A stretch of DNA of 48,921 nt from Lentisphaerota bacterium (GTDB lineage: Bacteria > Verrucomicrobiota > Lentisphaeria > Oligosphaerales > JABHEG01), in assembly GCA_018676675.1 (NCBI GenBank), contig JABHEG010000024.1:1-48921 (forward strand), in the 5' to 3' direction. Positions within the stretch are counted from its first letter, which is position 1. Every line of letters begins with the position of its first letter. Below the pieces are notes generated by a model. That model did no database searches. It saw only the letters and a program-made list of their open reading frames with translations, and had not been told where the DNA came from. A program made the translations under genes and the position numbers. Shown here in pieces: positions 23,630-33,578 of this stretch.

Positions 23630-25804
23630 CTACATCGCTGAGGACCCGAGCCTGAACACTCGTGTTTCCCCGAACCGCAGTTCCACCGTGAACGATTCTC
23701 CGCACGTAATGAGCTCTCCGGTCAAGGCGTCGCTCACTGTAGAGGAGGCCGGAAGGCTGATTGACTTGCGTCCGGCGGTGCAGGCGGTGATCGACAGGGC
23801 GTGACCGTCGGTGTATAGCACGTCCCCGGCCTCACAGTACAGGTGCACTGACGCTTCACGCGCGATGTTCGCAAGTACTTGTGCAGGGAGCGTCAGACCG
23901 CCGACAAAGACGTGGCAGGCCCCGGCGGTCTCTCTTGCGGCCATTGCGGCCTCACCGGTATCGGCGTAGTGTCCGAAGACGTCAGCATCCGGATCCTGGA
24001 CGGCAAAGAGGGGGCGCAGCTTCTTGCGGGGAGGGTAGGTCATCTGGCGGAACTGGAACTTCTCATCGCGCTCTCCCCAGTTTGCGATGATGTCATCGGG
24101 CTCGACCAACATCCTGTCGGGCAGGTTTGCGCAGAAGGGGTGGTCACGAGTACAACGCATGGCCGGAGAGCGATCACCGTCGCGTTCCACGACGTGGATT
24201 CCGGTGAGTTCGGAGATGTGTCTGGCGCCATAGGCATCGCCGGGACTGTCCGCGTCAGGGGCGAGTACGCCAGGTGCATAGAACCACAGGGCCGTCGCTC
24301 CGTCTCGCTGAAGGTGGTCCGTTACCGTTCCGCGCTCTTGGGCAGTCAGGCTGAAGGCGTTCAGGAAAATGACCAGTTTTTTGCCTTTCACCTTCCCGCG
24401 CAGGTAATCGGCCTGAAGCCAGAGCTCCGGGGTCGTGCCCATGCGGTTGATCTCGGTGCGCAGGTCGTACAACAGCGGCAATCCCAGCTCGATGCCGTAT
24501 GCGACTTGGCAGAGGCTTGGCTCATCAACGACCACTGCCACATCGGAACGTAGCGGGGTGGGGTTCTCAAGCAGCTCCCGGTAGAGGTCTTTCAGGGCCG
24601 CCAGGTTGTCCCATATTGCCTCGCTCTCAAGCCAGTTTCCGCCCTGGTCCATGAACCACATCTGTGACCGACGCACATACGAGGCCATGAAGTTGCGCTG
24701 ATGAGCCCAAAGCGTCTCTTCCTCGGTCGCGACCCGGCCCCAGCCCGTGTCGGGTTTGCTCAAATGCGTGCGCAGGTCGTCTTCATTGCACCAGACGCGG
24801 CTTCGGGCGTTGCAGCTCTCTGCGGGGGCCATGATCGGGCCGCTGCCGCCGGTGCGGCGATCGACATAGCCGCTCGGGCCGCACCACACATCGATTGCGG
24901 GGTCGTCAAGGACAGCGTCGAGATCGAGATGGCCGAACTGGCTGATGCCCTCCTGCAGTCCTGCCAGTTCGAACGTGTAGCCGTAGAAGATGTAGACGAG
25001 CTTGCGCCAGTCGCAGGCATCTTTGAACGTTCGTGCCATGATGCGGATGGCGTCCGTGATGGCAACGGATTGGTAGACGGTAAAATCGATGACCGGTCGT
25101 TCGGCTACCGGGTTACGCAACAGGCCATGGTCTGTACGACGCCTCTGCTCAGGGGGCGGGACCTGTACCTGCGCGAACGCCCTGTAAGCGGTCTTCCATG
25201 CACGGTTGAGCTCGTCAAGCGTCTCATATTGCTCCTCAAGCCATCGCTGGTAACCTCGGGCAAACGAGGCTTCGTAGTTCCGCAGTCCCCAATCTCCACA
25301 CTGCCAGATGGTGGACGCATAGTACCACTCTGCGCTGTTGAGGGCTGACGGGTGATAGGCGAAGACGTGCTCGTTCCAGCGTGATTCGAGATGGGTCACG
25401 AGTGTGTGGATGTGAGTCGGGGCTTCCTGCAGCCAGCGCTCGGAGGTCACCGAGATGAACTGGTCGCTCTTGCCGTTTTCCCAGACAGGCATCTCTTCCG
25501 GATGCTGTTCCTTCCACCAGGCTGGAGGTTCCACGGTGATCCGTGGCATCGTCAGGGCTTGCGGATCGTTGGCCAGCAGCGCACCCATTTCTGCGTCGAC
25601 GGCGCCGAAATCGTGATCGTCTCCCGGTTGGGGCCACGGCAGCGGCAATGGCGTGGTGTAGAGGTGGAATTCGCGGGGCTGCATCAGTTCTGCTGTGCAG
25701 CTGAGTGCGCTGTTGCTGCGGCCCCACACCATCATAGGGGCCACGGGCTCACCATCGATAACCAGCGAGGGCACGCCGTTCCGCATTTCGAGTGCAGTCT
25801 TCAT
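23630..25804 (-). CDS. GH42-like (beta-galactosidase clan) hydrolase-like protein, cytoplasmic
   Basis: The start is the ATG at 25804, which overlaps the stop of the upstream gene by 4 bases (ATGA), a sign of translational coupling. Frame upstream of this is a shadow. The product is 724 residues with no signal peptide. The opening MKTALEMRNGVPSLVIDGEP resembles GH42/GH35 clan-A proteins. TIM-barrel features follow: FAYHPSALNSAEWYYASTIW, RGYQRWLEEQYETLDELNRA (typical GH42 helix) and YFGYTF-like strands (LVYIFYGYTFELAG). Residues about 455-600 hold a GATase-like Rossmann part (KLVIFLNAFSLTAQERGTVT). The E of NSAEWYY is a candidate acid/base. The substrate is unknown. Confidence 0.75.
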   Translation of the reverse strand: MKTALEMRNGVPSLVIDGEPVAPMMVWGRSNSALSCTAELMQPREFHLYTTPLPLPWPQPGDDHDFGAVDAEMGALLANDPQALTMPRITVEPPAWWKEQHPEEMPVWENGKSDQFISVTSERWLQEAPTHIHTLVTHLESRWNEHVFAYHPSALNSAEWYYASTIWQCGDWGLRNYEASFARGYQRWLEEQYETLDELNRAWKTAYRAFAQVQVPPPEQRRRTDHGLLRNPVAERPVIDFTVYQSVAITDAIRIMARTFKDACDWRKLVYIFYGYTFELAGLQEGISQFGHLDLDAVLDDPAIDVWCGPSGYVDRRTGGSGPIMAPAESCNARSRVWCNEDDLRTHLSKPDTGWGRVATEEETLWAHQRNFMASYVRRSQMWFMDQGGNWLESEAIWDNLAALKDLYRELLENPTPLRSDVAVVVDEPSLCQVAYGIELGLPLLYDLRTEINRMGTTPELWLQADYLRGKVKGKKLVIFLNAFSLTAQERGTVTDHLQRDGATALWFYAPGVLAPDADSPGDAYGARHISELTGIHVVERDGDRSPAMRCTRDHPFCANLPDRMLVEPDDIIANWGERDEKFQFRQMTYPPRKKLRPLFAVQDPDADVFGHYADTGEAAMAARETAGACHVFVGGLTLPAQVLANIAREASVHLYCEAGDVLYTDGHALSITACTAGRKSISLPASSTVSDALTGELITCGESFTVELRFGETRVFRLGSSAM

Positions 25805-28800
25805 GGCTTCCTTTGTCGCAGGGCGGTAAGGGCCTTCGTCAACTCGCCGCATCGGGCCGCGGCGGCATCCAGGCGACCGGCTGTGATATCGCCGCGGAGT
25901 TCTTCCAGACGAACGCGGAGATCGAAGGCTCCCGCAGCTGAGCGTCTTGAAGCGGTCTTTGCCAGCGATTCGATCGTCGTCTTGCATGTCTCGTAGTAGG
26001 CCAGAAGTTTGCTGCGTTCGTTGCCGGACAGTTCAAGCGTCTTCGCAATCAGCAGCACCGGTCGGTTGGCGACCTTGATCGTCACTTGCAGGTCGTAGGA
26101 GCCGTCGGGGTACTCGGAGAGATCGGATTCCAGGATATGCGTGAGGGGCTGGTCAAAGGCCACCGTGTCTTCAACCGTACCCCCGAAATCTGTGATCATT
26201 CGCTTCTCCCGCCACAGTTTGGCCGCGATCGTCACCGGCTCGATCCTGGCATGTGCACTGCCGATCTCCACGGGGAATCGAACGTACTCCTTCTGGTCAA
26301 AGCTGCTCGGCAGGTCTGCCTGAGCGCCGTGGCCATCACGGTAGACATCAAGGCCGGTCAGGCCACGCAGAAAGTAGATCCCGAGGTCCAGATCAATGCT
26401 GTCTTCCGGTTTCACCTGGCGATGTGGTGAGAACACTTCCAAGTCATAGAAGCGTGCATCCTGCCACACGTAAATGCGCCCGACTTGGCCGGGGTTGAAT
26501 GTGGTTACATAGGCCAGCTTCTCACTGCGATCGACGACCGCCGCCCAGTTGGCTCCCGGAGCGAATGACGTGCCGGACTGGTTGGCCTGGAGGGGCAGGG
26601 CGCGGGGGCCGTCCCGCGTCGGGATGACCAGCATATCCGGCTCGTCGGCCAGCCCGCCGATCACGAGTTCGGGATGCCATCTCAGCTCGAACGGCGGTTG
26701 GACCGGTCGTTCATCGCGGTTCACACAGCGCAAAGCGTAGCGAAAGCCGGCGATGCCCTTTCGGACGGTCAATGTCTTCTGAAGGGTCTTACGCTCGATC
26801 GGCTGGTCGTTTACCAGTTCAAGCACGATTGCATCGGTGCTTTGCTCCAGAACTGTTGCGGCAAATGGCCGGTCTGCGAAAGGCCCCGGGACACTCCCAA
26901 CGTTCTCTGTGCAAGCGGACAGCGCGCCGTCCGAGGCGACTTGGTTGATCTGGTCGTCGGTCAAGGCAATCTCGTTGATCCGGCCTCCGCGTCCTGGCTC
27001 CAGGGCCAGCTGCAACAGGCCCGAACTCACACGGATCGACGTGCCCTCCTTCTCCATCTCGCATCCGAGTTGAGGTACCCCGTCCTTTGCCTCGGTGATT
27101 GTGACCTCACTGTGGAAGGGGAACTTGTAGAAGCTCCCGGAACACTGGACTCGGAATGCTTTGCCGCGCATCCTGAAATGATAATCGCCACCGGCAAGAA
27201 TCCGCTTCTTCTGCACGTCAGGACCGTGACTGATGCTCAGGTAGGTTTCGCCCATCTCTGCGTCTATACCCGAAGCGATCGTGCTGTTTCGGAAGACGTA
27301 CTCTCCCCAAACCAATGCGGTTGCGGCGTAGATTCGACCGGTGAATGGCAATGTGATGGGAGACTGATCATCTTGTCCCGCAACGGTCTTTTCCGTCGCC
27401 CTGTCCGGGGACCACGTCACCCGTGCGTCCGCCGGTGCTCCGTTGGGGATCCGGAACACCCGGGCTCCGTTGGCCATCAGTGTGTCGAACGTCGTGTAGT
27501 TGCCGTCGGAGCGGGCGTCAACTGCACGCCTGAACAGGTAGTCCTCAATCTTGCAGTCTCCACGTATCTTCACTTGTAGCGGCACGGCTCCCGGTTGTTC
27601 GGTTCGTGAAGTCAACAGCAGGTACGTGTCTGATCCGTGTCGCCATTCGCGCAGGAGCGTGGTGTCGTCTGACACCATGAATCTCGGGCTCAAGTCCTGG
27701 CCCTGCCACACTGTTTCCACCAATTCCGGGAGGAACTGATACCGTTTGTAGCCGGCAGCGACTCCTGCCACGATGATCGTCCCTTGCCCTTGCGGCAGTG
27801 AGATGACGGCAGGTTCGGTCCCGAACCGAGCCAGCACGTGAGACTGACCAGTGAGTGGTGTCGGCGCGAAAAGCGAATCGTCTTCCGCCGTGGGCCAGGT
27901 CGATGTGCCGATGCTGAGTTCGCGAACCGTCGTGTGGCCGGGGGCTATCTTGCCTGCCCGGAAGAGGAGGTCCAGACGTTGCCCGAAGTTGTCGAACTGT
28001 CCTGAGCGTCCCTCGATCAGCAGTTTGCCTCCGTCTGCGGCATATGCAATCAGCTTCTGCTGCACACTCTCGGCGAGAAACAGGGCTTGCGGCACGATCA
28101 GCAGTTTCAGGTAGCTGATGTCTTCCTCCAACAGCTTCTCCTCGGCGATCACCCTCGCTGAACGGTGGAACTTGAGGAAGTGCGCGTAGTAGTTCGTCAC
28201 CGCCTGGACGTGAGCTGAGGTCGTCTGACCGCCCTTTGCTCCCCAGCCCTGGTCGTGGACGCGGGTGGTCTGTGAGAACAAGATGCCGATTTCGGGGTTG
28301 GCCCGGTGTCCGTCCAGGATCACGTGTTGGATCTTTCGGGCGTCGGTGACGGTGCCCCGAGCGCGGCTTCCATAGAGGGTGGGCAGACCAGCGAAATTGA
28401 CGTAGTTGCTCCGGCAGTCCCCGAACTGCCAGATCCAGAGATTGAAGCCGATGCAGCCGCCGGTCAGTTCCTCCCAGAGCTTGCCGTTCACATAGCTCAG
28501 CGGCTTCGTCTGGTAGAGGCCGCCCCACTCACAGGTGAGCACCGGCTTCTTGGTCAGGTCCAGGTAGAGCCACTCTTTGGGAGGATTGACTGCCGTGCCG
28601 TCAATTCCACTGATGTCCTGGTACCGGGTCACATTGTAGAAATTCACCCCGTAGAGCGGGGATTGCAGGCTTCCTGTGGACACGGTGCTCGACACGGCCA
28701 GATTTGGGTCGTGTTTCTTGACCAGGTCATAGAACGTCTTCAGGTACTCCTCAAACTTGGCTTCGCGCAGATCCCGCCAGTGCTCCCAGGCCGCGTGTTC

Positions 28801-31239
28801 GGCCGGCGTTGTTGGCTTCCTGGTTGGCAGGGCGAGTGAGCTGAACGCCGCATGGTCACTGCCCCAGTGACGGTTGAGCGCAGCGATGTCGGCGTACTCC
28901 TGGGCCAGGTACTGGTGGTAATCCGCAAGGGCTTGACTGCCCCAGTACTTCAACCCCAATCCGGTCTCGTGTGCGAGTCCGATCCGGACAGTGGAGAGAC
29001 TGCTTGCCGCGGCGAGAGACGCTTTGACACGTTGTTCCGCCTTGGCGCGATCGTAGACTTGTGGGGGGGAATCACGAATCGTGCCGTCGGAGGGGCGGAG
29101 TTCGCCTGACGACGGCTTCAGTGCAGCCGTTACGCCGTACTGGAAGCCGAGGTCACGGCCAATGCCCTGCATCTGCTGTTGGATCACCGGATCCGCCGTG
29201 TACCAGGGGTGCATCTTGCTGCTGAAGAGATTGACCCCGATGTGTTTCATGGCCGGGAAGTGCCAGGTGCGGAACATCGTCAGGTTTGTCGGCAGCGTCA
29301 GATAGCCTTCAATCAGCAGTTCGCCGTACGGACTTCGCACCGGTACTCCAGCCGGTTTCCGGGCCTCCCGCAGGGCTCTCTTGGCGTTGTTGGACAACGC
29401 CATGAACGCATCTTGAGTCAGGGCTATTCCCTCACTCAACGTCCGGGTCGCTGTGGCCAGATCTTGCGGTTCGGCTTTGGCGAGGAGCATGCGGTCCCAC
29501 GCCTTCTTGCGCTCGACTAAGGCCGCCATGCGGTCGGCCGTCTCTTTCGCTTGCGTGTCGAACTTCTGCCAGAGAGCGTTGCTGGTCAGGTGAGCGAAGT
29601 AGGTGGCATCGCGCAGTTTGTCCGTCGCGTCGACGAACACGTCTCCAAGGACACTCCAGGCCTGGTGGAGCTGGTTGATGTGCCGATAGTGTTCAGCCGT
29701 GCCCTCTCCCGGGAGTGGGCCTTCGGCCAGCTGCAGCACGGCCTGGAGCACATCCCCTCCGTTGTCGGTCCCGATGAGCTCGGCCCCAAGCGCCCCCAGT
29801 TCAACGAGTGTGACACCGAACAGGTGGGGGTTGTAGTAGCGGTAGATGTGGAAGTCGGTGGGCTCGCCGTTCGGTCTCTGGTACAGCGGCAACATGATGT
29901 CGGCTGCTGCGAAGAGGTTCTCGCCGTCGGTGACATCCGTGTCTCCCCCCCGTCCCGTCGCAACGGGTTGCAGGTCCCACCGGTCCACTAGGTTGTACCG
30001 TCGGTGCGGGAAAGGCCCCGCTGTTGGGGGCAGAAGGCGGCCGATACGCTCGGCTGCGGGCGACGTCAGGAGGACCTCCACGTCCAGTCGACGTCGTGCC
30101 CAAGCGAAGGGGAGGTGGCGAATCAGGAATGGGGCAAACCACCCCCGGCTGTGCTGTTTCGAGACCATCTCCCCAGCGTCGTCGGCCTTCCAGGTGGTTG
30201 GCGTGCAGCTCACGCTGACCACATTGCCGCCGCCTGACATGTACTGGAACACGGAGTATTCAGCTTCGAACGGGAGATGTGCACTTGGCAGGATGAGTGT
30301 GTCGAAACGCTTCGCGGTCAAGGTCGCTGTCCGGATCAGGTCCTCGTTACTCAACCTCGTGACCTGCAAGCCGAGTTCCGTCAGTTCGCGTTCGAACCAG
30401 GCTGTATCCCGGACCGGCGTCCCGGGGAAACCTGCATTCGGACAGAACAAGGCCACACGACGTCTCGTCAGCTTCGGCAATGGGGCTTCCGGGGGGCGGG
30501 CAGCGACTGGGGGGGCAATCACCCGTGAGGACGGTTGCCCGCGGTCCATCCCGAGGTAATCGGCGCTCACTTCTTTGGCCGAGAGCGGGCGGTTGTGGAT
30601 CTTGACTTGACCGATTAGGCCGCGAAAACCCACCCCCTCGTTAGAGGCGAAGTTGCCGATGGTGAGGGGGTGCGTTGAGACGGGCAGGCGGCCTTTAGCC
30701 GTGAACGCTTCCGCCAGTTCGCCATTGATGTAGAAGGAAATGGCCGTGGTTGCGTCATCGATTCTGCTGCCGGTGATCGCGATCTGCGTGAACGGGTAGC
30801 TCGGCCCAGTGCCTGAGGCAAAGCGTCGGCGGCAGATCAGCCCCTTGCCAAGGCCGCGCGATGACATGGCGATGAAACTCTTGTAGACGTAGGTCTGCCA
30901 CCCTTTTACATAGTTTCCGCGGACGAAAAGGCTGAGCCCGTGGGACTCGAATCGATCGACTTTCATCCACAGCAGCAGCGTGAAGTCCTGGGCCAGGCTG
31001 AAGTCTTCGTGTGCCGGAAACTGGATGAAGGAGGCCTCGCCGGTCAGGCGCACGGCACTGCCCTCAAGCCCGGGCCTGTGCCATTGGGTGTTGATCAGTT
31101 TAGCATGGTGCTCGCGCCCCGAAGTGTCTTGGGCCAGGGCGCCATCGCCTTCATTGAAGTCAAGGTGGAGCAGGAGCGAGTCGTCGGCTGCCTGCAGGAG
31201 GCCGCCAAAGACTGCAAAGAGTAAAGCAAGTGTTCGCAC
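25801..31239 (-). CDS. Giant secreted multidomain protein: LamG-like lectin, GATase-like, GH42-like
   Basis: I choose a GTG at 31239: GGAG lies 8 bases upstream and the product then begins with a signal peptide (VRTLALLFAVFGGLLQAADD). The frame is open to 31314. The product is 1812 residues. Residues about 22-235 are a LamG/concanavalin-like lectin (LLLHLDFNEGDGALAQDTSG, NRPLSAKEVSADYLG). About 265-470 is a Rossmann/GATase-like part (RRRVALFCPNAGFPGTPVRD). About 680-990 is a GH42-like TIM barrel with HETGLGLKYWG and VLTCEWGGLY as possible acid/base and nucleophile. About 1030-1180 is GH42M-like (LKLLIVPQALFLAESVQQKL). The remainder is beta-rich, ending in a coiled-coil-like helix. It follows the sulfatase by 59 bases. 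Such a fusion in one chain is unusual. Confidence 0.78.
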   Translation of the reverse strand: MRTLALLFAVFGGLLQAADDSLLLHLDFNEGDGALAQDTSGREHHAKLINTQWHRPGLEGSAVRLTGEASFIQFPAHEDFSLAQDFTLLLWMKVDRFESHGLSLFVRGNYVKGWQTYVYKSFIAMSSRGLGKGLICRRRFASGTGPSYPFTQIAITGSRIDDATTAISFYINGELAEAFTAKGRLPVSTHPLTIGNFASNEGVGFRGLIGQVKIHNRPLSAKEVSADYLGMDRGQPSSRVIAPPVAARPPEAPLPKLTRRRVALFCPNAGFPGTPVRDTAWFERELTELGLQVTRLSNEDLIRTATLTAKRFDTLILPSAHLPFEAEYSVFQYMSGGGNVVSVSCTPTTWKADDAGEMVSKQHSRGWFAPFLIRHLPFAWARRRLDVEVLLTSPAAERIGRLLPPTAGPFPHRRYNLVDRWDLQPVATGRGGDTDVTDGENLFAAADIMLPLYQRPNGEPTDFHIYRYYNPHLFGVTLVELGALGAELIGTDNGGDVLQAVLQLAEGPLPGEGTAEHYRHINQLHQAWSVLGDVFVDATDKLRDATYFAHLTSNALWQKFDTQAKETADRMAALVERKKAWDRMLLAKAEPQDLATATRTLSEGIALTQDAFMALSNNAKRALREARKPAGVPVRSPYGELLIEGYLTLPTNLTMFRTWHFPAMKHIGVNLFSSKMHPWYTADPVIQQQMQGIGRDLGFQYGVTAALKPSSGELRPSDGTIRDSPPQVYDRAKAEQRVKASLAAASSLSTVRIGLAHETGLGLKYWGSQALADYHQYLAQEYADIAALNRHWGSDHAAFSSLALPTRKPTTPAEHAAWEHWRDLREAKFEEYLKTFYDLVKKHDPNLAVSSTVSTGSLQSPLYGVNFYNVTRYQDISGIDGTAVNPPKEWLYLDLTKKPVLTCEWGGLYQTKPLSYVNGKLWEELTGGCIGFNLWIWQFGDCRSNYVNFAGLPTLYGSRARGTVTDARKIQHVILDGHRANPEIGILFSQTTRVHDQGWGAKGGQTTSAHVQAVTNYYAHFLKFHRSARVIAEEKLLEEDISYLKLLIVPQALFLAESVQQKLIAYAADGGKLLIEGRSGQFDNFGQRLDLLFRAGKIAPGHTTVRELSIGTSTWPTAEDDSLFAPTPLTGQSHVLARFGTEPAVISLPQGQGTIIVAGVAAGYKRYQFLPELVETVWQGQDLSPRFMVSDDTTLLREWRHGSDTYLLLTSRTEQPGAVPLQVKIRGDCKIEDYLFRRAVDARSDGNYTTFDTLMANGARVFRIPNGAPADARVTWSPDRATEKTVAGQDDQSPITLPFTGRIYAATALVWGEYVFRNSTIASGIDAEMGETYLSISHGPDVQKKRILAGGDYHFRMRGKAFRVQCSGSFYKFPFHSEVTITEAKDGVPQLGCEMEKEGTSIRVSSGLLQLALEPGRGGRINEIALTDDQINQVASDGALSACTENVGSVPGPFADRPFAATVLEQSTDAIVLELVNDQPIERKTLQKTLTVRKGIAGFRYALRCVNRDERPVQPPFELRWHPELVIGGLADEPDMLVIPTRDGPRALPLQANQSGTSFAPGANWAAVVDRSEKLAYVTTFNPGQVGRIYVWQDARFYDLEVFSPHRQVKPEDSIDLDLGIYFLRGLTGLDVYRDGHGAQADLPSSFDQKEYVRFPVEIGSAHARIEPVTIAAKLWREKRMITDFGGTVEDTVAFDQPLTHILESDLSEYPDGSYDLQVTIKVANRPVLLIAKTLELSGNERSKLLAYYETCKTTIESLAKTASRRSAAGAFDLRVRLEELRGDITAGRLDAAAARCGELTKALTALRQRKP

Positions 31240-31298
31240 GTGCGTGTCTCCAAATGATCGGTGTGTGGCGCTAATGGTCATGGGCTCTCTGGCAGCCT

Positions 31299-33257
31299 CT
31301 ATTCGTCGTCGCATTCCTTCACGGTGACAGAATCGATGATGATGGCCCCCCTGTACTGGATCCCAAACATCAGGTGGTGGTCATTGATATCGCTCGTTTT
31401 GAAGCGGAACGTCCTTGTCCTTACCTCCCCTGGTTCTTCGTTCCAGTAGATGCGGGCAGCTTTGCGTTTGATGTCACTTGTGGAGCGGACGACGGTGTAG
31501 AACCGTGTGCGCTCGTCTGCCGCCAACACCCGATAGCGATAGGTTGCCTCGTAATGTCTACTGGCCTGGAGCAATTCCTCGAATCTCAGGAATTCGTGGT
31601 ACGTGGTGGCGGAGCTCTGCGTGTCGGCTCGAAGAGAACGGGCCCCGGAGATGACCTCGCCTTTCGTCTCTGAAAGGGTGGCCAGAGGGCTCGCAGGTGT
31701 CATGGTCAAAGCCCCGTCCTTCTGGACTTCAAAGCCGGTACCGAACCCGTCCGTGGTACGTTGAACGGAGAATGCGTTGGCAGCCCGGATCGGCCAATCC
31801 AGTTTCTCCCATGGGTCGCTTGTTCCTGTCAGCCAGACATTGAGATCAGCGACGAGCTTCCGGCATAGCTGTGGCTTCTCTGCGGCGATGTCTGTGAGCT
31901 GGTAGGGATCGCTCTGCCGATCGAAGAGGCCCAGCTTGGGGCCTTGGCCTGTTCCCTTCCGCACCACAAACGTGTAGCGATCCGTGCGGATTCCGCGGGT
32001 GCCGGAATTGGGGTCCTTCGGGCCCATGACGAAGAAGGTTGAGCTGGGGCGTGGGCCACCGCTGTTCCTGATCGTTTCTGAGTGGTCTGAGCCCTGGGCC
32101 GCAGCGGGGACATCCTTACCCAAACCCATCATGCCCAACAAGGTCGGCATCATGTCCGGGACATTGATGTGTAGGGGATCCGTTTTGGGAGCCAGGTGCT
32201 TTGGGTAGCGGATGATGAGTGGGATACGGAAAGCCTCTTCGTAAGCATTCCCTTTGCCCATGCGACCATGGCTGCCCATCATTTCGCCGTGGTCCGAGGT
32301 GAAGACGATGATGGTGTTGTCGCGCAGTCCGGCTGTGTCGATAGCCGCCAGGATTCGGCCGAACTGTTCGTCCACTCCGGTGACGGCAGCGAAATAGTCA
32401 GCGGCGGCCCCCCTGGCTCCCCGTCCCTTGCCCTCGAATTTCAGGTTTGGGCGTCTGAGCAGTTGGTCCAGCGGCACGTCCTGGTAGTTCTCCCGGTACT
32501 GATCCGGGACTTGGTTGTAGGGGGGATGCGGCGGGTTGAAGGCCACAAACAGCGCAAATGGGCAATCTGTTCGACGTTGGGCGCCGCCTCGGTTGAGGAT
32601 GTACTCCGTCGCCACGTCGGTTTCGTGTTTGGGAGACCACTCGTTCACCTCGGTCGGTTTGTCGATGGGGGTGTTTCCCGGCCAGTAGTGCGGCTTGAGG
32701 TGTTTGTCACAGCAGCCATAGGAATGCCAGAAATTGAAGCCGTGTCGGCGTGGTCCCGGGGGAGTGTAGGCATCCCACACGAGCCTTTTCCCGCGGCGGC
32801 CTTCACCGTACTTAGCGTCTTCTTCAGTCGGGAACTCAAGGTGGTACTTGCCGATGTAGCCGGCATCGTAGCCCCGGTTGGCGAGAACGTCACTGAAACA
32901 GCGTTCCTCCGGCTTCAGGAAGATCTCGGGGCGGCCTGAGTTGCAGTTGGTATAGACGCCGTTCGCGTAGGGCCACTTACCGGTGAAGAGCATGGCCCGG
33001 TAGGGGCTGCAGATAGGGAAGTTGCTGACCGCGTTGGAGAAGACGACAGACTCGGCGGCAAAACGGTCCAGATGGGGTGTGACCACGGGGTCGGCGTTCA
33101 TGAATCCCATTGAGAACACTCGGAACTGGTCGGGGAAGACGAACACGAGATTGGGCCGAGGTTGGTCCGTTTCAGCAGCCACGATGCGGCTGGATGCCAG
33201 GGCAGCGGCTGCTCCCAGAGCGGACCCCAGAAACTCTCGGCGTGTGCGCGATCCCAT
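31299..33257 (-). CDS. Tat-exported sulfatase with C-terminal extension
   Basis: AGGAGG lies 7 bases before an ATG at 33257 (another ATG at 33260 is adjacent). The product is 652 residues. A Tat signal (GSRTRREFLGSALGAAAALA) opens it. The sulfatase domain covers about 34-480: NLVFVFPDQFR with a metal-binding Asp43, and FPICSPYRAMLFTGKWPYAN with Cys83 as the expected formylglycine residue. The site reads C-S-P-Y-R, where many sulfatases have C-x-P-S-R. VFTSDHGEMMGSHG carries further metal ligands. A further 150 residues (from about 500) are beta-rich, possibly a binding module. Formylglycine maturation needs a partner enzyme not seen here. It heads an operon with the LamG/GH42 giant, implying sulfated glycan breakdown. 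Confidence 0.93.
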   Translation of the reverse strand: MGSRTRREFLGSALGAAAALASSRIVAAETDQPRPNLVFVFPDQFRVFSMGFMNADPVVTPHLDRFAAESVVFSNAVSNFPICSPYRAMLFTGKWPYANGVYTNCNSGRPEIFLKPEERCFSDVLANRGYDAGYIGKYHLEFPTEEDAKYGEGRRGKRLVWDAYTPPGPRRHGFNFWHSYGCCDKHLKPHYWPGNTPIDKPTEVNEWSPKHETDVATEYILNRGGAQRRTDCPFALFVAFNPPHPPYNQVPDQYRENYQDVPLDQLLRRPNLKFEGKGRGARGAAADYFAAVTGVDEQFGRILAAIDTAGLRDNTIIVFTSDHGEMMGSHGRMGKGNAYEEAFRIPLIIRYPKHLAPKTDPLHINVPDMMPTLLGMMGLGKDVPAAAQGSDHSETIRNSGGPRPSSTFFVMGPKDPNSGTRGIRTDRYTFVVRKGTGQGPKLGLFDRQSDPYQLTDIAAEKPQLCRKLVADLNVWLTGTSDPWEKLDWPIRAANAFSVQRTTDGFGTGFEVQKDGALTMTPASPLATLSETKGEVISGARSLRADTQSSATTYHEFLRFEELLQASRHYEATYRYRVLAADERTRFYTVVRSTSDIKRKAARIYWNEEPGEVRTRTFRFKTSDINDHHLMFGIQYRGAIIIDSVTVKECDDE

Positions 33258-33578
33258 CATTGTGCCTCCTGTGCTGTCGGGAGCCGTACTCTCGTTGCAG
33301 GTGGCTCGGTTGACAAGGACGCGTGTCAGCATTGCGTTGGGCAGGGGCTATGTTAGTGTCTGCACGGAGACCACCGTTCTGGGCGAAAGGTGTCAGGTGT
33401 CAGGAAAGAAGCTGTCGCACAAACGACCGGCGGTTCGGCACTTGTGCGGCCCATTCCGGGGCATTTCTGCCCATCCTGAACACTGACACCTGACACCCAT
33501 GCAGGTGGACTCTCCGGGCGCCCGCTATGTTAGCCGCTAGAACTGGCCTACGACCACTTTCGGCTTGGAGAATGTCCT
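33258..33578. other. Divergent intergenic region, 321 bases, with a MITE-like element
   Basis: The region lies between the sulfatase operon (minus) and the UroD-like gene (plus). Apart from the inverted-repeat element at 33389-33497, it contains GCTATGTTAG twice (33347-33356 and 33523-33532), one on each side of that element. I see no gene and no convincing promoter pair. Confidence 0.45.
33389..33497. mobile_element. Small MITE-like inverted-repeat element, 109 bases
   Basis: The ends are a perfect 15-base inverted repeat, GGTGTCAGGTGTCAG at 33389-33403 and CTGACACCTGACACC at 33483-33497, each arm itself a double GGTGTCA. Inside lies a second inverted repeat, CGCACAA (33416-33422) with TTGTGCG (33442-33448). 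No coding frame fits within it. The form is that of a miniature inverted-repeat element or a folded repeat. No target-site duplication is clear. Confidence 0.6.

Noticed and set aside
33310..33354. TTGACA and TATGTT as a promoter
   Set aside because: They are 33 bases apart, far from the 16-18 required.
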